Below, piece after piece: positions 34,801 to 48,000 of a DNA stretch of 64,000 nt. How positions within the stretch are numbered: the stretch's first letter is position 1; each line of letters opens with the position of its first letter. This DNA is from Spirometra erinaceieuropaei. Its lineage: Eukaryota > Platyhelminthes > Cestoda > Diphyllobothriidea > Diphyllobothriidae. Location of the stretch: NCBI GenBank assembly GCA_902702965.1, contig CACRXP010000031.1:322754-386753 (forward strand), in the 5' to 3' direction. Position numbers and translations under genes: made by a program. Below the pieces are notes generated by a model. The model searched no databases. It was not told the origin of the DNA and saw only the letters and a program-made list of their open reading frames with translations.

Positions 34801-35169
34801 GCGTTAAGTAATGCTGAATCTGGTAGGGGCAATAAAAGGAAAGCAGCCGGCCAAATGATCAAACAAAGGGACATGAGTCGGGCAAAAATAAGTTGGAAAA
34901 ACGATTAAGAGCCTAAAGATTGACCCTGAAAAAAGAAAATTCGACTTTATCTGACCTGGGCGGAATAAAGACTCAACTTTCAAGGTAAGAGAAATGTTCC
35001 GTAAAATCTTCGTGCGTGTAATAATGTCCTCTAGAAAAAAAAGCGCATTAATGTAAAAAACTTGGTCAAGTATCGTTATTATAAGAGGATATTTAAAAGC
35101 GCTCATAGCTGTAAATTGTTTCCCTGATAAAATTAATCAGAAGCGTATTCTGAACGTGCAAACAACTTG
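34801..35169. other. Spacer, nothing recognised
   Basis: The upstream part of the LINE relic may extend to about 34900 in very decayed form; otherwise no features. Confidence 0.35.
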
Positions 35170-35440
35170 TTATGACCAGCCTGGTATTTAAAACCCAGCG
35201 AGGCGAATGCGCACTCGACCCTTGTCCCAGATACCAACGCGACAGAGAAGGAGAACGCGACCGGCCACAAAAATGTGTTTTCAGAAATTGCAAGCCAAAA
35301 TTAACTGGAAGTAACGCATATTTATAACGCCCTACTGTGCTTCGCCGACATTCGGCCTAATGCCCTTCGGGAAGAACATTCCAGATGGGGCGGTCGATAA
35401 TTCGAATATGCAGATCAATCATCCATGAGGGGAAAGGCCA
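35170..35440 (+). repeat. Dispersed repeat R2, copy 1
   Basis: Strong match to 57400-57650 in the same orientation: gaacgcgaccggccac-aaaatgtgt, aactggaagtaacgc-tatttataacgc, and aatgcccttcgggaagaaca, followed by ttccaga. Neither copy has a shared open frame. At 57 kb the repeat leads into an RTE element, so it could be LINE 5' sequence or an independent repeat. Confidence 0.8.
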
Positions 35441-36260
35441 ATGGACAGGCGCCACGATTAAGATGACACCGCAGTATAGAAAAAGCACGTGGTCTCAAGT
35501 GATTGACTAACTCTTGTTTTTGGGAGCGTAGGCACACCGAACACAGCTTTTCCGAAGACAGTAAAGGAATAAATTCGACTGCACAAGGTATAATATTTCC
35601 CTAAAGGGTCGTCTGGGTTTCTGGCATAACGCTTTCTGAGTTTTGTCGCCGATTGCATATATAAACTAAGCATTATGTTACTCTCATACTTCCCTCGCCT
35701 TTTATTTACACCTTATGGTTAATGTCGTCCTCATGCTGTTCTGCTACTTTGGGAATTTCCAGTGTCTCCGTCAGGAGTTTTGTTCATGGTTATATCCCGG
35801 TTATATTCCTATATTTTGCTCTTTTCCTTCAACGTACGCACTTTTGTAGTTTTCCCTAAACTAGTTCATCAGTAAGTCCCCAAAATGCGGTAAAACGTGT
35901 AGGCACACTTCGCTGTGCTCACAAATTGGCCTCACGTTTTACCCTTTCTATATATCCGTTCTAGGTTCTATCTTGAAGTATGTTTCTTAAGCAGACTGCC
36001 TTATCATTTTATGAGATATGTTTGTGTATTTAAAGGGTACGAAGCAGAGCTCTTAATGGCCCTAGTGCCTCACTTTTTGACAAACGTCACCTCGGTTTGA
36101 GATAAAGCGGATTTGTGTGTTTTAATCTGAAATCCATGAAAGATACATTAGAAAATGGCTTTAAAGCAGTCAGATTAATAGTCCGGGCACCATGTCCTCT
36201 CGTTTATGTACTGATTTAGGCGTATAACGACCCACCACAGATCACCGACCAACCACAGAC
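35441..36260. other. Non-coding stretch
   Basis: AT-rich, no supported feature. Confidence 0.4.
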
Positions 36261-36261
36261 C

Positions 36262-36800
36262 ATGTACGTCGATTGGATGTCATCTTCCTCGACTTCTGAA
36301 GACTCTTAATAGCGTGCCTCATAGACGACTCCTGTTAAAGATTTGGCGATGTGGAATCCGGAGCAACATTTGGAATTGGACTAAAAGCTTCCTTTCATGA
36401 AGGCTGCTACAAGTATATGTTGTTACCGCTGCATCCGGATGGGTACCAATAGACAGCTGTGCTCTACGGCATTCGGTTTTGGTTCTTCTCCTCTTCCTCA
36501 TCTGTATAGACGAATGCACTGAGGATCTGGACTGCAACGTGAATATGTTTGAGAATGATATAAAAGCCTGGAAAACAGTATTCTATGCTGACGATGCGCA
36601 GAAACTGTGAGAAAACGTTAATAAGACGGCCGCATGGTCCGCCGAGTGGCTTCTAACGTTTCATGTGTCAAAATATGTAGTCTTGAGCTTAAAAGCTGGT
36701 CCGAGACATTTCCCAAAACACTGGTACACTATAAATGGGACTCCACCAAAAGAAGTAGGTGCACACAAAGGCCTAGGTTTCTGTACAATGTAGAACTTCC
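36262..36800 (+). pseudogene. LINE reverse-transcriptase relic
   Basis: Blocks in order with stops and shifts: LDVIFLDF near 36265 (block A, first catalytic Asp region), a WTKSFLS-like stretch near 36380, and SGWVPIDS near 36435. LLLFLICID follows near 36490. Then FYADDAQKL near 36582 (block C with intact DD), AAWSAEWLLTFHVSKYVVLS near 36630, and PPKEVGAHKGLGF near 36745. This is the RT palm and thumb of a CR1-like element, inactive. Confidence 0.78.
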
Positions 36801-37994
36801 TGCCCTCCAAGCACTGCAAAAGAGCCGTTCAAATGACAACTAGCACCATGCATTGGATTACGCCTTCTTTCGTAGCCTTCCCTCCTAAACTGTTGGCTCA
36901 AATCACTAGTACGTTCGGTAGACTGCATTAAGAATAAAAAATGCCGGTAAGGATGCCCTGGATGAAGAAAGACAGCTATCAAATCGAGCAGGTGCACAAC
37001 AGAAGACAAAATTGGTAGACAGTGTCAGGACTCTGCCATACCCAGAAAGAGTGATGAATCTAGATTAGTTCTCTTTATCCTACAGACGAATGAGGTGCAA
37101 ACTGCTGTGGAAATTCCCCATCATCCGCGGTCATCACTGTTCGCTCAAATCTGAAGAGTTCTTCGGGTTTATAAATATAAGTCTCCAACTGTGTCACCCG
37201 AATAAGATCGAACACGAATGTACGCACATAGCCCAACGGAAGTTTTTGTCGGTCAGCGGGTAGTTGGAATGTGGAACTCATCCCCAAATGTATGGCGACA
37301 TCTGATATTATGGCTGTTGGATTGTCTGATTTTTGATAAACGACGACTCTCACTGTAGGATAATTTACGGCCAGCCATGAAATTTATTCACTGATTTCAC
37401 TTTCTGCGCAACGCATTCATGCACGCTTGATGCAAAAGGTCCCAGTAAACTTTGCAAATGACCATACTTTATGCTGACTTTTATATAATTGCGACCATAA
37501 TCTCATCTGTGCTTGAATAGGATCATCTAGGACTCCCTCCGATAACCCTTAAAATACGCGCATGTCATCCTGGAATAGACAAAATTTCGAATAGAAAACA
37601 GAATTCCCCAACGTGCAATTGGATACCGGGTTGATTTAAACGAAGATATTATAGCAGGTCATGTGCCAACAGAAGGGAAAGTGGATAAAGCTTCCTTTTG
37701 CTTATTACGTCTTCCTCAAGTCCGTAATCCAACTATAACCCATCCAGAGGAATTTGTCTGGAGGAAAATCTCTGCCCAATGTGCGGGCACTTGATTCCAT
37801 TTCATGAACTTGTTATGGTATGAATGAAGACAAAAAATACCCGAAACGGTGCTGCTTAACAGTCAAGCAGAAATAAACGGTTCATCCCTGGTTTAATACA
37901 AAAAGTTAGAACTTCTGTAAGCAATTTTGATTTTAATGACTCATGCAGACCCGTTAACCCCCGAAAATCTACTTGATTGTTAAGTCCCAGATTA
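36801..37994. other. Non-coding stretch
   Basis: A 92-codon minus frame (37075-37353) has protein-like composition but no family match. Nothing else seen. Confidence 0.35.
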
Positions 37995-38290
37995 CGTTCG
38001 TTCATTTTTCTGCACTGTGTTTTGAAATACTTCTATATTTTTCCTATCTGTCGCTTTACAAATTTCATTATGTAGTCCTCCAATTAGCAACGTTAGACAC
38101 TTTATTATATGTTTCCTATTTTCCGTTAGATATCCCAGAGTAGCCGTCGCATTATCAATTAGTACTTCCCAGTAATCTCCCACAGTATGTTCGCTAATTG
38201 AATTCTTGCCTTTTCTTACGTGTTGAGTTATAAACTTTGCACGAAAAAACCCCAAGCCATATCTAAAGTCGTGAAGAGACGGAAATTGTC
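37995..38290 (-). other. Unrecognised AT-rich open frame
   Basis: A minus-strand frame of about 98 codons uses AT-rich codons unlike the two host genes. It reads like a folded protein (SISEHTVGDYWEVLIDNA; KHIIKCLTLLIGGLHNEI). Other frames just upstream (38330-38870, minus) also have protein-like composition, as if one longer coding sequence had been broken by frameshifts. I cannot name it; a relic of a mobile or viral ORF is possible but unproven. Confidence 0.25.
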
Positions 38291-38613
38291 ACCTAACGAA
38301 AGTGATATCGCCACGCCACCAATACCTCAGCAAACGAGCATTACGTTTATCCAAATCGAGCCGCCTCTGCCTCGATACTGCCCACCCTCGCAAATTTGGA
38401 AAGAAAGATTCAACTTTATACAAATTTTTTTAGGTTCGTGCCGGAGCTTCGGGAACCTTGATCGGGTCTTTTGCCCCCCCCTCCCCCTCCAATCCTGTCT
38501 TCGAAATGACCGAAATTGTGGGCGCCTGGTTCGGACCGTTTGCACCTTGTTTAATCTGCACAGACTTATTCTGTGAGTTTCCCGCCCAAAACTTTTCCTG
38601 AAACACCTGGTTA

Positions 38614-38681
38614 TGTACATGAATCTTCTCTATGCACATCTTCTCTATGTACATCTAATCTGTGTACATTAATCTTCTCTG
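38614..38681 (+). repeat. Short minisatellite (about 15-19 bp units)
   Basis: Four imperfect units built on tgtacat plus aatcttctcta, with the second unit shortened to tgcacatcttctcta. The minus-strand frame over it repeats VHRED. Confidence 0.75.
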
Positions 38682-39221
38682 CGACAGCTTTTGTCCATGT
38701 GATCTCATTCGGTATTAAATTCGTCCGCCTTTCTCTATTCTGGGCAATTTCATGTACATGTTCTAACTTTCCGGCCAAATGTCCATTGAACGTCACTGGT
38801 AAGTTCATGAATGCGAACTTATAATGTTTCGGAGGAAATGGGCAGCTCACTTTACTCCCATGCGAACACATAAATGATTAGCAAGTCAGTATGTTATGCC
38901 ATTCCAGACAGCCCTATAGGGCTGAAATTCCACACCGAGGCGGCAGCGAGTAGTTGTGAAAAAGTCACAATGGGTGCGGCTGATCAATAGCGAGTTTCGT
39001 TCATTTTTTCCCTATGGAAACTACAGCAAAAAGTCCCGGTACGCCGCCGTATGGCAATAGCCATTGACAAGACTTGAGCGTAAAGTAAATTCAGCGATTG
39101 GGGGGGGACTAGTGAGGTGGGGAGTTAATCCCCCAATCTCCGAATTTTTACGCGTAAATCTTGCCAATAGTCCTGTTTATAGAATTTTGTTATAAAAATG
39201 CAGTACAAAAGTCATATTTAG

Positions 39222-39385
39222 TAGTAGTGAAAATCCGATTCCCGGGTGGCATATCAAAAGGACGCCATAATAAGGAGTGCTGTGCACAGGACCTCCCAGT
39301 CCCTGAAGATGGGTAGACGAATAAACTATCCGAAACGTCGGATCTCAAATAAACCCCTCCCGGTGAACGCCCCCTCTTCTTTTGA
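39222..39385 (+). repeat. Dispersed repeat H, copy 2, with hammerhead-like core
   Basis: Best preserved copy of the repeat also at 14161-14365 and partly at 45280-45330. The start gtgaaaatccgattcccggg is shared with 45286 (gtgaaaatctgattccca). Near 39306 it has CTGAAGA followed by a GGGTAG/CTATCC stem and then GAAAC, resembling a hammerhead core. It ends in caaataaaccc. Confidence 0.6.
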
Positions 39386-39389
39386 AAGT

Positions 39390-42050
39390 CATATTCTCAG
39401 GTCAAATTGACCTCCGGCATCTTTCTATCCAGCATGGACTACGACGAGAAGGACGAATCTGGAAGTGGTGCTAAACGAGAGTAGTTTAATCAAACCCTAT
39501 CCCTACTAACCGTCAGCCAGATCCATTATTAAATCAGGCTTATTACGCCTCATTCTGAGCGTACCCGGAGACCTATTCAGTCGTCTGGTGAACGCGACCT
39601 CCATTTCCTTTACATCAGCACGCCCGCCTTCCTACGATAAGTTTCTTATGTAGACAATAACATACTTTTAATTACGCCACGCAGCGGCAAGCCGCATATT
39701 CCTTCTTTTGCCTTTTCCGCCTGAACTTTACTTTAAACGTAGCTTCGTCATCGAATTCGACTTTGAATACTCTCTTGTCAAAGTCACCAGTATTCCATCT
39801 GCCTAGGCAGACCAAACAGATACCTGAAAATGTACCACAAGAACTAATTTAAGGCTTGCCAGTCAACTTCTTTACTCAGGATCCCGAAGCCATTTGCCAA
39901 CTTCGTTAAAGTCGTGCCTGCTGTTGATCAGTCGATTAAGGGAACTTGGCGGCGAGGCAGTCGTGGAGTCGGCGGAAATGGACGGTCGGTTTGCTGTCAA
40001 TAAGCCCGTCGAATGCAGCCGTTCGGGACACTTAATGTCGGTTCCTATCAGCCATACCAATTTCTTACGCATTTTTGGCTGGATTTCCGTCGTTCGTACA
40101 ACTCTTGCATCATTGTCGTTATGGCGGAGCACATTGTGTTGCCAAACGTCTATAAAGTCAACAGATGATATGCTGGCTTACCTTCACTCCGAGTCGGCCT
40201 GCGTGCAGATAGCGTATCAACAGTATCGTTGTCAAAGGCAGCAGACTCTTGCCTATCCAAAAAGTATGCACTTTTATGAGTGACAAACTACACTGGACGA
40301 GAGCGGAGAATCCTCAAACGACTATGTCGATCGTCGCACGGATCCCGAACCATCCTTTCCGACCTTCGTCGGCCTTCTTGGTTATCATTAGAGCCCATCA
40401 ATTTTATATCTACTGCCACACAGGAAAGTATCGGGTTAAATAATGACCAAATATGGGACTATCCTGCATCTGCGTGCATGCCGTCTTCTAAGACGCTTGA
40501 CAAATTCCCAATGAGGGAATTTTTAATCCGCTCGGCTTGTTGTTTAGCTATAGTTTCATCTGTCTTCTTCGGAAACCTTCCGCATTTAGAGCCGTTTTTA
40601 CATAATTTACCTCTTTTTCAGGTTTCAAGTGGAAACTAGTGCTGTTTAAGGTTCCGTCCGCGTTGAAATTACTATCCATATCATTCGCTTAAACAATTAA
40701 AAATCGCAAATTACGTCAGCTAGAGAACCGTGTTGTATTTAAAAGTTATTTGCAGCAGGTAACCGCTCAATTCCACAAAACACAGCAGATTGAGAACCTG
40801 CCTGGAGACCGGCTACACGGGCTGTACTGCACAAACTGTATTTGGTTCTCGCCCCGCAGGTCTTCGTGCACCTCCAGATCTGCCGAGCGCCTGGACGCCT
40901 CGACTCTTTTAGTAGATCTCATCACACTACGCTTTTATCACCATGTACTCCATACTGGAAGTGTGGCCTATGTCCTCCTGGTTACTAGCGCTATCTCTTT
41001 GTCCCTTCCAACCTCGCTTGCTGGTGACAGTAATGATGTTCCAGGAGGGTGACGTTACGGGTGTGACATTTTAAGCAAATATGCTCATTTAAGCCCCTAA
41101 TCATAATGCCCTTCTTCGTAAGCATCGAAATACTGGTGACTCACCTGTGTCCTGCGGATAGCGGACAATCTTTCGCTACCAACCCGCAAATCTACATGAC
41201 ATCGCCTGCCCACAGTCCTTCATCCCCGTAGTTGTCTCTGCCCGCTATTCTTTTTACGCTGGCCTTACTTCATATCGTTCAAAAGCGGTCATCATCAACC
41301 TTCGACACCATCATTAAATGTGTTGGTCTGGACGAGGAGTAATTCCCTTCGATTATTGCTTGTCACTGTTCGCAAAGTAATTGTCGTGTCTACATTGATA
41401 ACTCTTCTTTCTATGATTCTCATTCTCTAGAAGTTATTGATCCTCTGTTGCTTTGATCTTTGTCCCTGTACCTTTGGCATGCGGCCTAACAGGCTGCGTG
41501 CTCCGCCTGTTTTTGGATCCTCGTTTTCAAAGTTTTATCCATACAGTTTCCTGCTATAACCTGTTTGATTCACCACCGGCTATGTTTTGTGAGTTTACTT
41601 GAATACTTTATAGACCGTTAAAGTGGCTTTCATATTTATTTGGTCGGTGCTGATGCCTTCGTTAAACGTATCGGAGACAACTTTCGCTGGGCATGGACTA
41701 TAACCGCCTGCCCAGAACTTGATGTAGACTTTAGGGGATACTGTCTAGAAAAGAACTACTGCTGTAACGCCATTGACTCAAAGGCGGTCCAATTCACTTG
41801 CATTATTAGCAGGATCTCTTTGGTAGTTTACTGTTATATCCGAACGCAACTAACGTCTTAAACCACTACTACACTGAAGCTGTTGGTTCGTTTTTCCAAG
41901 TGTATCTTTGTCAGGATGGTTGCTGTAAGCCTTTTTTGTAATTTCGAATTCCCCACCGTTCTTTGACTAAGCTCATTGTTTATCCACCGCAGAATACATC
42001 CCTTGTCATAAAGAAAACTCTGGGAACTTTTGTTTCCCATTGTAAGACGA
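39390..42050. other. Upstream region of PLAA
   Basis: No gene recognised; frames up to 129 codons (39894-40283, plus, with an 86-codon antisense frame) are unassigned. The PLAA promoter and 5' UTR must lie at the right end, but no TATA or initiator could be assigned. Confidence 0.4.
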
Positions 42051-45000
42051 ATGAGCGCTGGATTCAAATTTCGCAGCGAGCTATCAGCCCATTCTGGTGA
42101 TGTTCGGAGCATCTGTTGTCCTCGGCCTGGTCTGTTGCTGTCGGCTTCGCGAGATTTCACTGTGCGTTCGTGGAACCTAGACACGTAAGTCAGTGTGTTG
42201 TGAGGCATTCGGGATACCCTAAATCACGACTTTGCTACAACCCTTAACTACACATGCTCCAATTAAGAAGTTGTATTTGCTTGTTTTCGAATAGTCTAGC
42301 CAGGCTTCTGATGCTTTGTCCGACGCCGTATTCGCAACTGCATTGGCAATGCGTGTTGTGATTCGATTATGCCATACTACTGGCCGTGTCAACTAAGTAG
42401 GCTATCCTCGTACGTTCTAATTACTTTTTACTTGTTTAAATTGTCTTCCTTTTCAACTTTACGTTGTTTTGCTGACCTAGGAACACATCACAGGTCTCGG
42501 AAGGCAAGGTCTATTCAAACCACACGAATTATGTGTCGGCAGTCACCTACATGCCATCATCGAGTCTCTTTCCACATGGACTCATTCTCACCGCCTCTAA
42601 CGACAGAATAATCCGAGCCTTCAACGAGGCGGACTGCAGCGAACCGGTCTTTGTTCTACATGGACACACTGAACCTGGTAGGTCTTGCTGGTTCGTAATT
42701 GTGAACCTCTTCAGTTTGCGCGCTGGCAGCGAATGATGAAGGTCTCATCTTCAGCGGCTCCTGGGACTCTACCGCAAAGATTTGGAACCACGATTTGTGT
42801 CTGGTAACTCTCAGACGTGAGTCCACTTTTAACAACTGTTCTCATCACATTCACCAACAGTTAAATGTCGTTATTGGCATTTTCACGGATTTAGATCATC
42901 GTCCCAGCACTACGGCGTTTAGATGTCACCTATTTCAGGCGATTGGTCTTCAAAGCTCTAGTCGACTAAGTCCAATCTAAAGGCTGTCTGGGAAGTGTCT
43001 GTCCCGTCGAACCCCTTTTTTCAAGGTAGCTCGTGGAAACTTCGACGAGAGAGTTGAGTAGTGTCGCCAAGTAATTGACGAGAAGCAGGTCGGAAGGGAA
43101 GAGTTTGTCAATTGGAGATAGCTGGGCCACCAAATCTGTAGCTGGAAACTGTAAGGTGTAGCCTCGCCGTGACCCCAGTCAGAATGGATCCCTGTTTCGC
43201 GTTTGTTACATAGAATCACCTCTATTGTGCCGTTTGTTTGAGCCACAAACAGTGCTGTCTCATCGTTAGGTTGAGTTCTTTAGGCTGATTAATTGGCTGC
43301 GATGATGGCAGAAAGACTTCAAAGTGTGTTTGATATGACCAGTATACTTGTTTCAGCAACGGCTGCGTCCCTTGGGTTGGAATTTTCTCGCATCGAAGGC
43401 GGCCTGTTGCACTTAAAGTGTGGTATACACTCTGGATGCAGGGAGTGCATTTCATAGAGCAGCCCTTAAGAACTTCTGGTTTGAACCCCTATTCTAGCAA
43501 GTTATATAACACCGAGAAATCTAGGCAATATCCTTAGGGAATGGGTAGGGAGCCCTCCGCACCAGCCGTCCATGGAATCTATTGCCGGACTTCGAGTTGG
43601 TCCATTGTCTCCTCAGGTGCTGGTCATCCAAGAGTGCATGTATCTGCCTCCGTGAAACTGGATGCCCGTCACTAATGCATCCTCTTGAGACTGCCTCGCT
43701 GACTTATACTACTCCACTTGTTCAACGAAATTAAATCTCTAGCAGTGGAGCCGCGGGTCCAGACTTCGTTAGCCTCGAGGACTGATATTTAGGGTCACAT
43801 GACGAAGGTGTTAACCGATCAGGATTCATTTTACAGTGGAACGGGGGTGTTTCTTCTGCTGTATTGCATCTGACTGACGGTGGGAAATAAACCATCGCCG
43901 ATCCTTCCACCACACATGTGCGGTGGCCATCTAAGCCAGTCAGTTGTTAGCCCGACCTTCAACCCTTCATCAACCAACCATGCTAGTGTCTACTATGTTG
44001 TCCCCCTCCCATCCACCTGATTCAAATGGTGTGTCTGTGACCCGACAATGAGGCAGGTTATAACAAAACGAAAGACGGTAGGGCTGATGCCAGTAACTGT
44101 TCTTCAGTCTTTCTTTGTAATGCCCCCATCTTGCTCTCATCTCATGGTGCTTTGTTGCGCAGGTCCGGGTGCAACCATCTGGTCTGTCATCTTCCTCCCC
44201 TCAACGTGCCCCGATCAGTTGTGCGTAGCCACCGGCTCCTCCGATTCCGTGATTGCCCTCTGGCGTATCCAGCGCACTGACCTCAACCACCAGCATCCCT
44301 ACGAGTTGGACAAACCCGCCAAGACTCTGTTGGGTCACATGGGTTGCGTCCGCTCTCTGGCTCTTCTTGACTCCTCCCACCTCCTCTCGGCCAGCAATGA
44401 CGGCAGTCTGCGCTGCTGGGATCTCTCAGCAGGCGTTTGCACTGCTGAATTCTATGGTCATACAAACTTTGTCTACAGTGTTGCCGTGGACCCCAGAGGT
44501 GCCTTCATTGTGTCCTCCGGGGAGGACAGGACGGTGCGTGTTTGGCCAGTGCCCACACCCGCTCTGGGCTGTCAACAGATTGAGTGCGATCAAACCATAT
44601 TTCTGCCCTGTCAGACAGCCTGGTGTGTGGCTGTTACCACTGATGGGGACATTGCTGTTGGCTGCAGGCGAGTTAGTTCACAGTGATGTGTAAACTGCCC
44701 AAGTGCGATTGCTATTCTTGTGTAATGATAAAAAACAGTGTTTAAAATGTGAGAAATAGTCAAGCTTCAGGAAGCGAACGTATCGTTCGGCGCATTGGTG
44801 CCACGGTTTGCGACCAGAAGGCTGCCGTCGCATCCTGCAGGAGAGGACTGTGTAATGATCTATTCGAATAAACTCTAGGTTTTGACACTCATTCAACCTG
44901 TATAAGAGCGTCGTACGCCTTTTTATGGAACGCAAGGCAAGAGATGAATTCATTCTGGCATGGAATTCATTCATAGCACCGATCCTTCCTAGTACTGACA

Positions 45001-48000
45001 AAAAACCTGGGCCTGATGTGTAGCACTAAAAAGTCAGTCAGATCACGGGTGATAGGTAATGCCCTTGGTGACCCTATTGAAGATGCTAAAGGGAATATTC
45101 AAGTTCAAATAAACATACTACTAAAATGTTGTCAATAACATGTACATCTTACGATAAAAATTACAGCATTACACTGTAACCCGAGCACCCGCAAATTTTT
45201 CAAAGGTTAAGGCCTTCATCTTGCCTGGCGCCGGGAAGTTGGCTGAGAATTTGCAAAGAGACTGGTGTTGGATCGCGTCGCCAATAGTGAAAATCTGATT
45301 CCCATCTCGCGTATCAGATATGTAAAGGTCTGTGTTCACTGGGTGAAATATAGTAGGCACCGAAATTCGTGAAGCATCGAGTGCAATCTTCTAATCTACC
45401 ATTATCCATAGGATACAGCTGAAGTTAGCTCGTACTGCTCAGTAGCACGAATAGTGATTTCAAGCTACATCATACATGACGGCTTACTGTCATTTTGGCT
45501 GAAAAACCTACAATTTCTATTTACGCAAATCATCGGTTACGTCTTTCTATGTCTTCAAGTCGGGTGTATGGACGGAAGCAACCTTTTTATATAACCGATC
45601 TCTTCCCTTCCCTCAACAATGTTCTAACATCAGAGCGCGGCACAGCCAGTGCAGGCTGAGTACTACGTGGACTATCGCCTACGAGGGACGATCATTGATT
45701 CCAGCCATTCTAATAATGCCGTGTTCGTATGTTTTTGCAGTCCTCTAGAGTTTGTAATCGAGGGCGTCGTGCTTGTTTGTGTCCACTTCTGCGACAATGT
45801 TTACTCTACCTATACGGATTTGGTGCACCTCTCACGTAAGTGGAAAGTGTGCTTTTCCACTCCGTGCGGCTCTTCTGCTGCTTGTGAGATCCGGGCGCTC
45901 TACCCCCTTGGGATTTGAAATCCTAGTGCGTGCGTTTGGGGGACCAGGTCGTTCATGTGACGCGCACAGACGAACTCCCTGGCTCTGTCAGCCGCTGCGC
46001 ACCTATTCCCCGCACCAGACATCTGACCGACTCGGACTGTATATGGGACCTGGAAATGGGAATAGAGAGTGAGGCCGACGACTCAGCGCACTTTCTTCTT
46101 TATAAACAATCTGACGCGCTTTTACCTTTCACGATGCGCTAAAAGCCATGGCTTGGAAGATTGCCAACTGACGGGATAACTTGGACCCCGTAGTCGTCCC
46201 AGTTTTGTGTTGTGTCGGACAGGTGGACTGAGAGTCAGGCAGCAATGTTTCCCTCTCAATGTGGCTTCTANNNNNNNNNNNNNNNNNNNNNNNNNNNNNN
46301 NNNNNNNNNNNNNNNNNNNNNNNNNNNNNNNNNNNNNNNNNNNNNNNNNNNNNNNNNNNNNNNNNNNNNNNNNNNNNNNNNNNNNNNNNNNNNNNNNNNN
46401 NNNNNNNNNNNNNNNNNNNNNNNNNNNNNNNNNNNNNNNNNNNNNNNNNNNNNNNNNNNNNNNNNNNNNNNNNNNNNNNNNNNNNNNNNNNNNNNNNNNN
46501 GGGGGAGGAGGGAGAGTGCTTTATATGCTGTACATGTATACTGCCACTATAAACTAATTCACGCACAAGTCACCGTCCCTGCCCTCACCCTGCTGTGGAG
46601 CTCACAGTTTTCATCGTCGAAACCGACGGCTGAACTGTCATACCGGTTTTGTATGAATGTACCCTTTACTCCTATCCTTGACTAAGGATCGAGCTCTTAT
46701 TGGCGGTGCAACCTTAGAGAGTCTGCCATGTTTTTAACCAGCAAATAGCACGTGATGGACAGCGGTGGACAGTTTTTTGGCTATCCTTGAGAGAATGTTA
46801 GTAACGATCTTCAGACGTGCTTTCTTCTCACCTCAGTTCCCCATGATCGGACTTACTTTTGCGGAATGAGAGACAAGCACCATGGTGCAGCTGGCGGTTG
46901 TTTGACTAATACCGGCCGGGAGCGACCGCGGCCACCGTAAACGAGATGCTATGTATCTGTTAATTTGCTGCGCAGGATCATTTTTCCTGCATCGGAGGTC
47001 GTGAGATGCCTTTTAGCCGCGGAGTCTGGCAAGAAACGGAAGATCGGGTTTACTTGACAAGTCGCACTTATATTCGTCCAACCTGCCATTCTATCAGCTA
47101 CAGTAGCACGCAGGGCTTGATGCAGGCGTCCTTTTGCGGATGAAACCGAACCAGTGGGCACCGAGGGCAGCCGTCTCTGGACGTTCCAGCTGCACGATGA
47201 TAGTCGGTAGTAGTTGCTGGTAGTAGTGCGAACGTCTAGGGCCCCCCCCCCCAAGTCTACCGGGCGGTTGCTGCATCAGACCTAAGCGGAAGCCATATTG
47301 TTTCAGGACACGCTGTAGTCGGCCGTACGGAATTGTTGTGGGTCCTTACTTGTTGCCATGCCTATATTATGTGTTTTACAGAGGCTCATGCCAAGTCATC
47401 TGCCGGGCTTAATCTCATCGCCAATCGGTCGACAGACTCGAACACGCATTTGGTGTATCTTGGAGTAGAGAGAGAGAGACCGCTCCTGATGTGTCCTTCC
47501 TCCTCGCTATAATGGAAGTGACATACCTGAAACGACCACTATGAGTCAAATGAAGATTTGAGACCCGTTTCGGGTGTTTGTTGTCAGTCATCTGCTGCCG
47601 GGCTCTATTTAAAAATTGAAGTTCGCTCGGGCCCCTTGATAAAAACGGGACATTAGCCTACCCCAGTAGCGAAATATCCATCTCATTTTACGTTTGTTTA
47701 TAAATTAAAAAGATAATTATGTTTTTCCTCAAAACTGCCGTATCAGCCCCGTCATCAGTCTGAACGATCATCGTGTCACCATTTACCCTTAGTATTTTGG
47801 GATCTTCACCCTTCTCTCCAATTTTAATCAGTCCTCGTATTTGGCATCATTTGGCGCCATTTTAGGCGTCACGTCACATGTGTAATTATTGCTTCATGTC
47901 AACGAACTATCCTCCTGAACAGTTTACTGACTAATGTAGGCGTTTCCGACCGCCTACGAGGGATCCAGGTTGGTGGTCCAAGCAAAACGATGCGCTAGCC

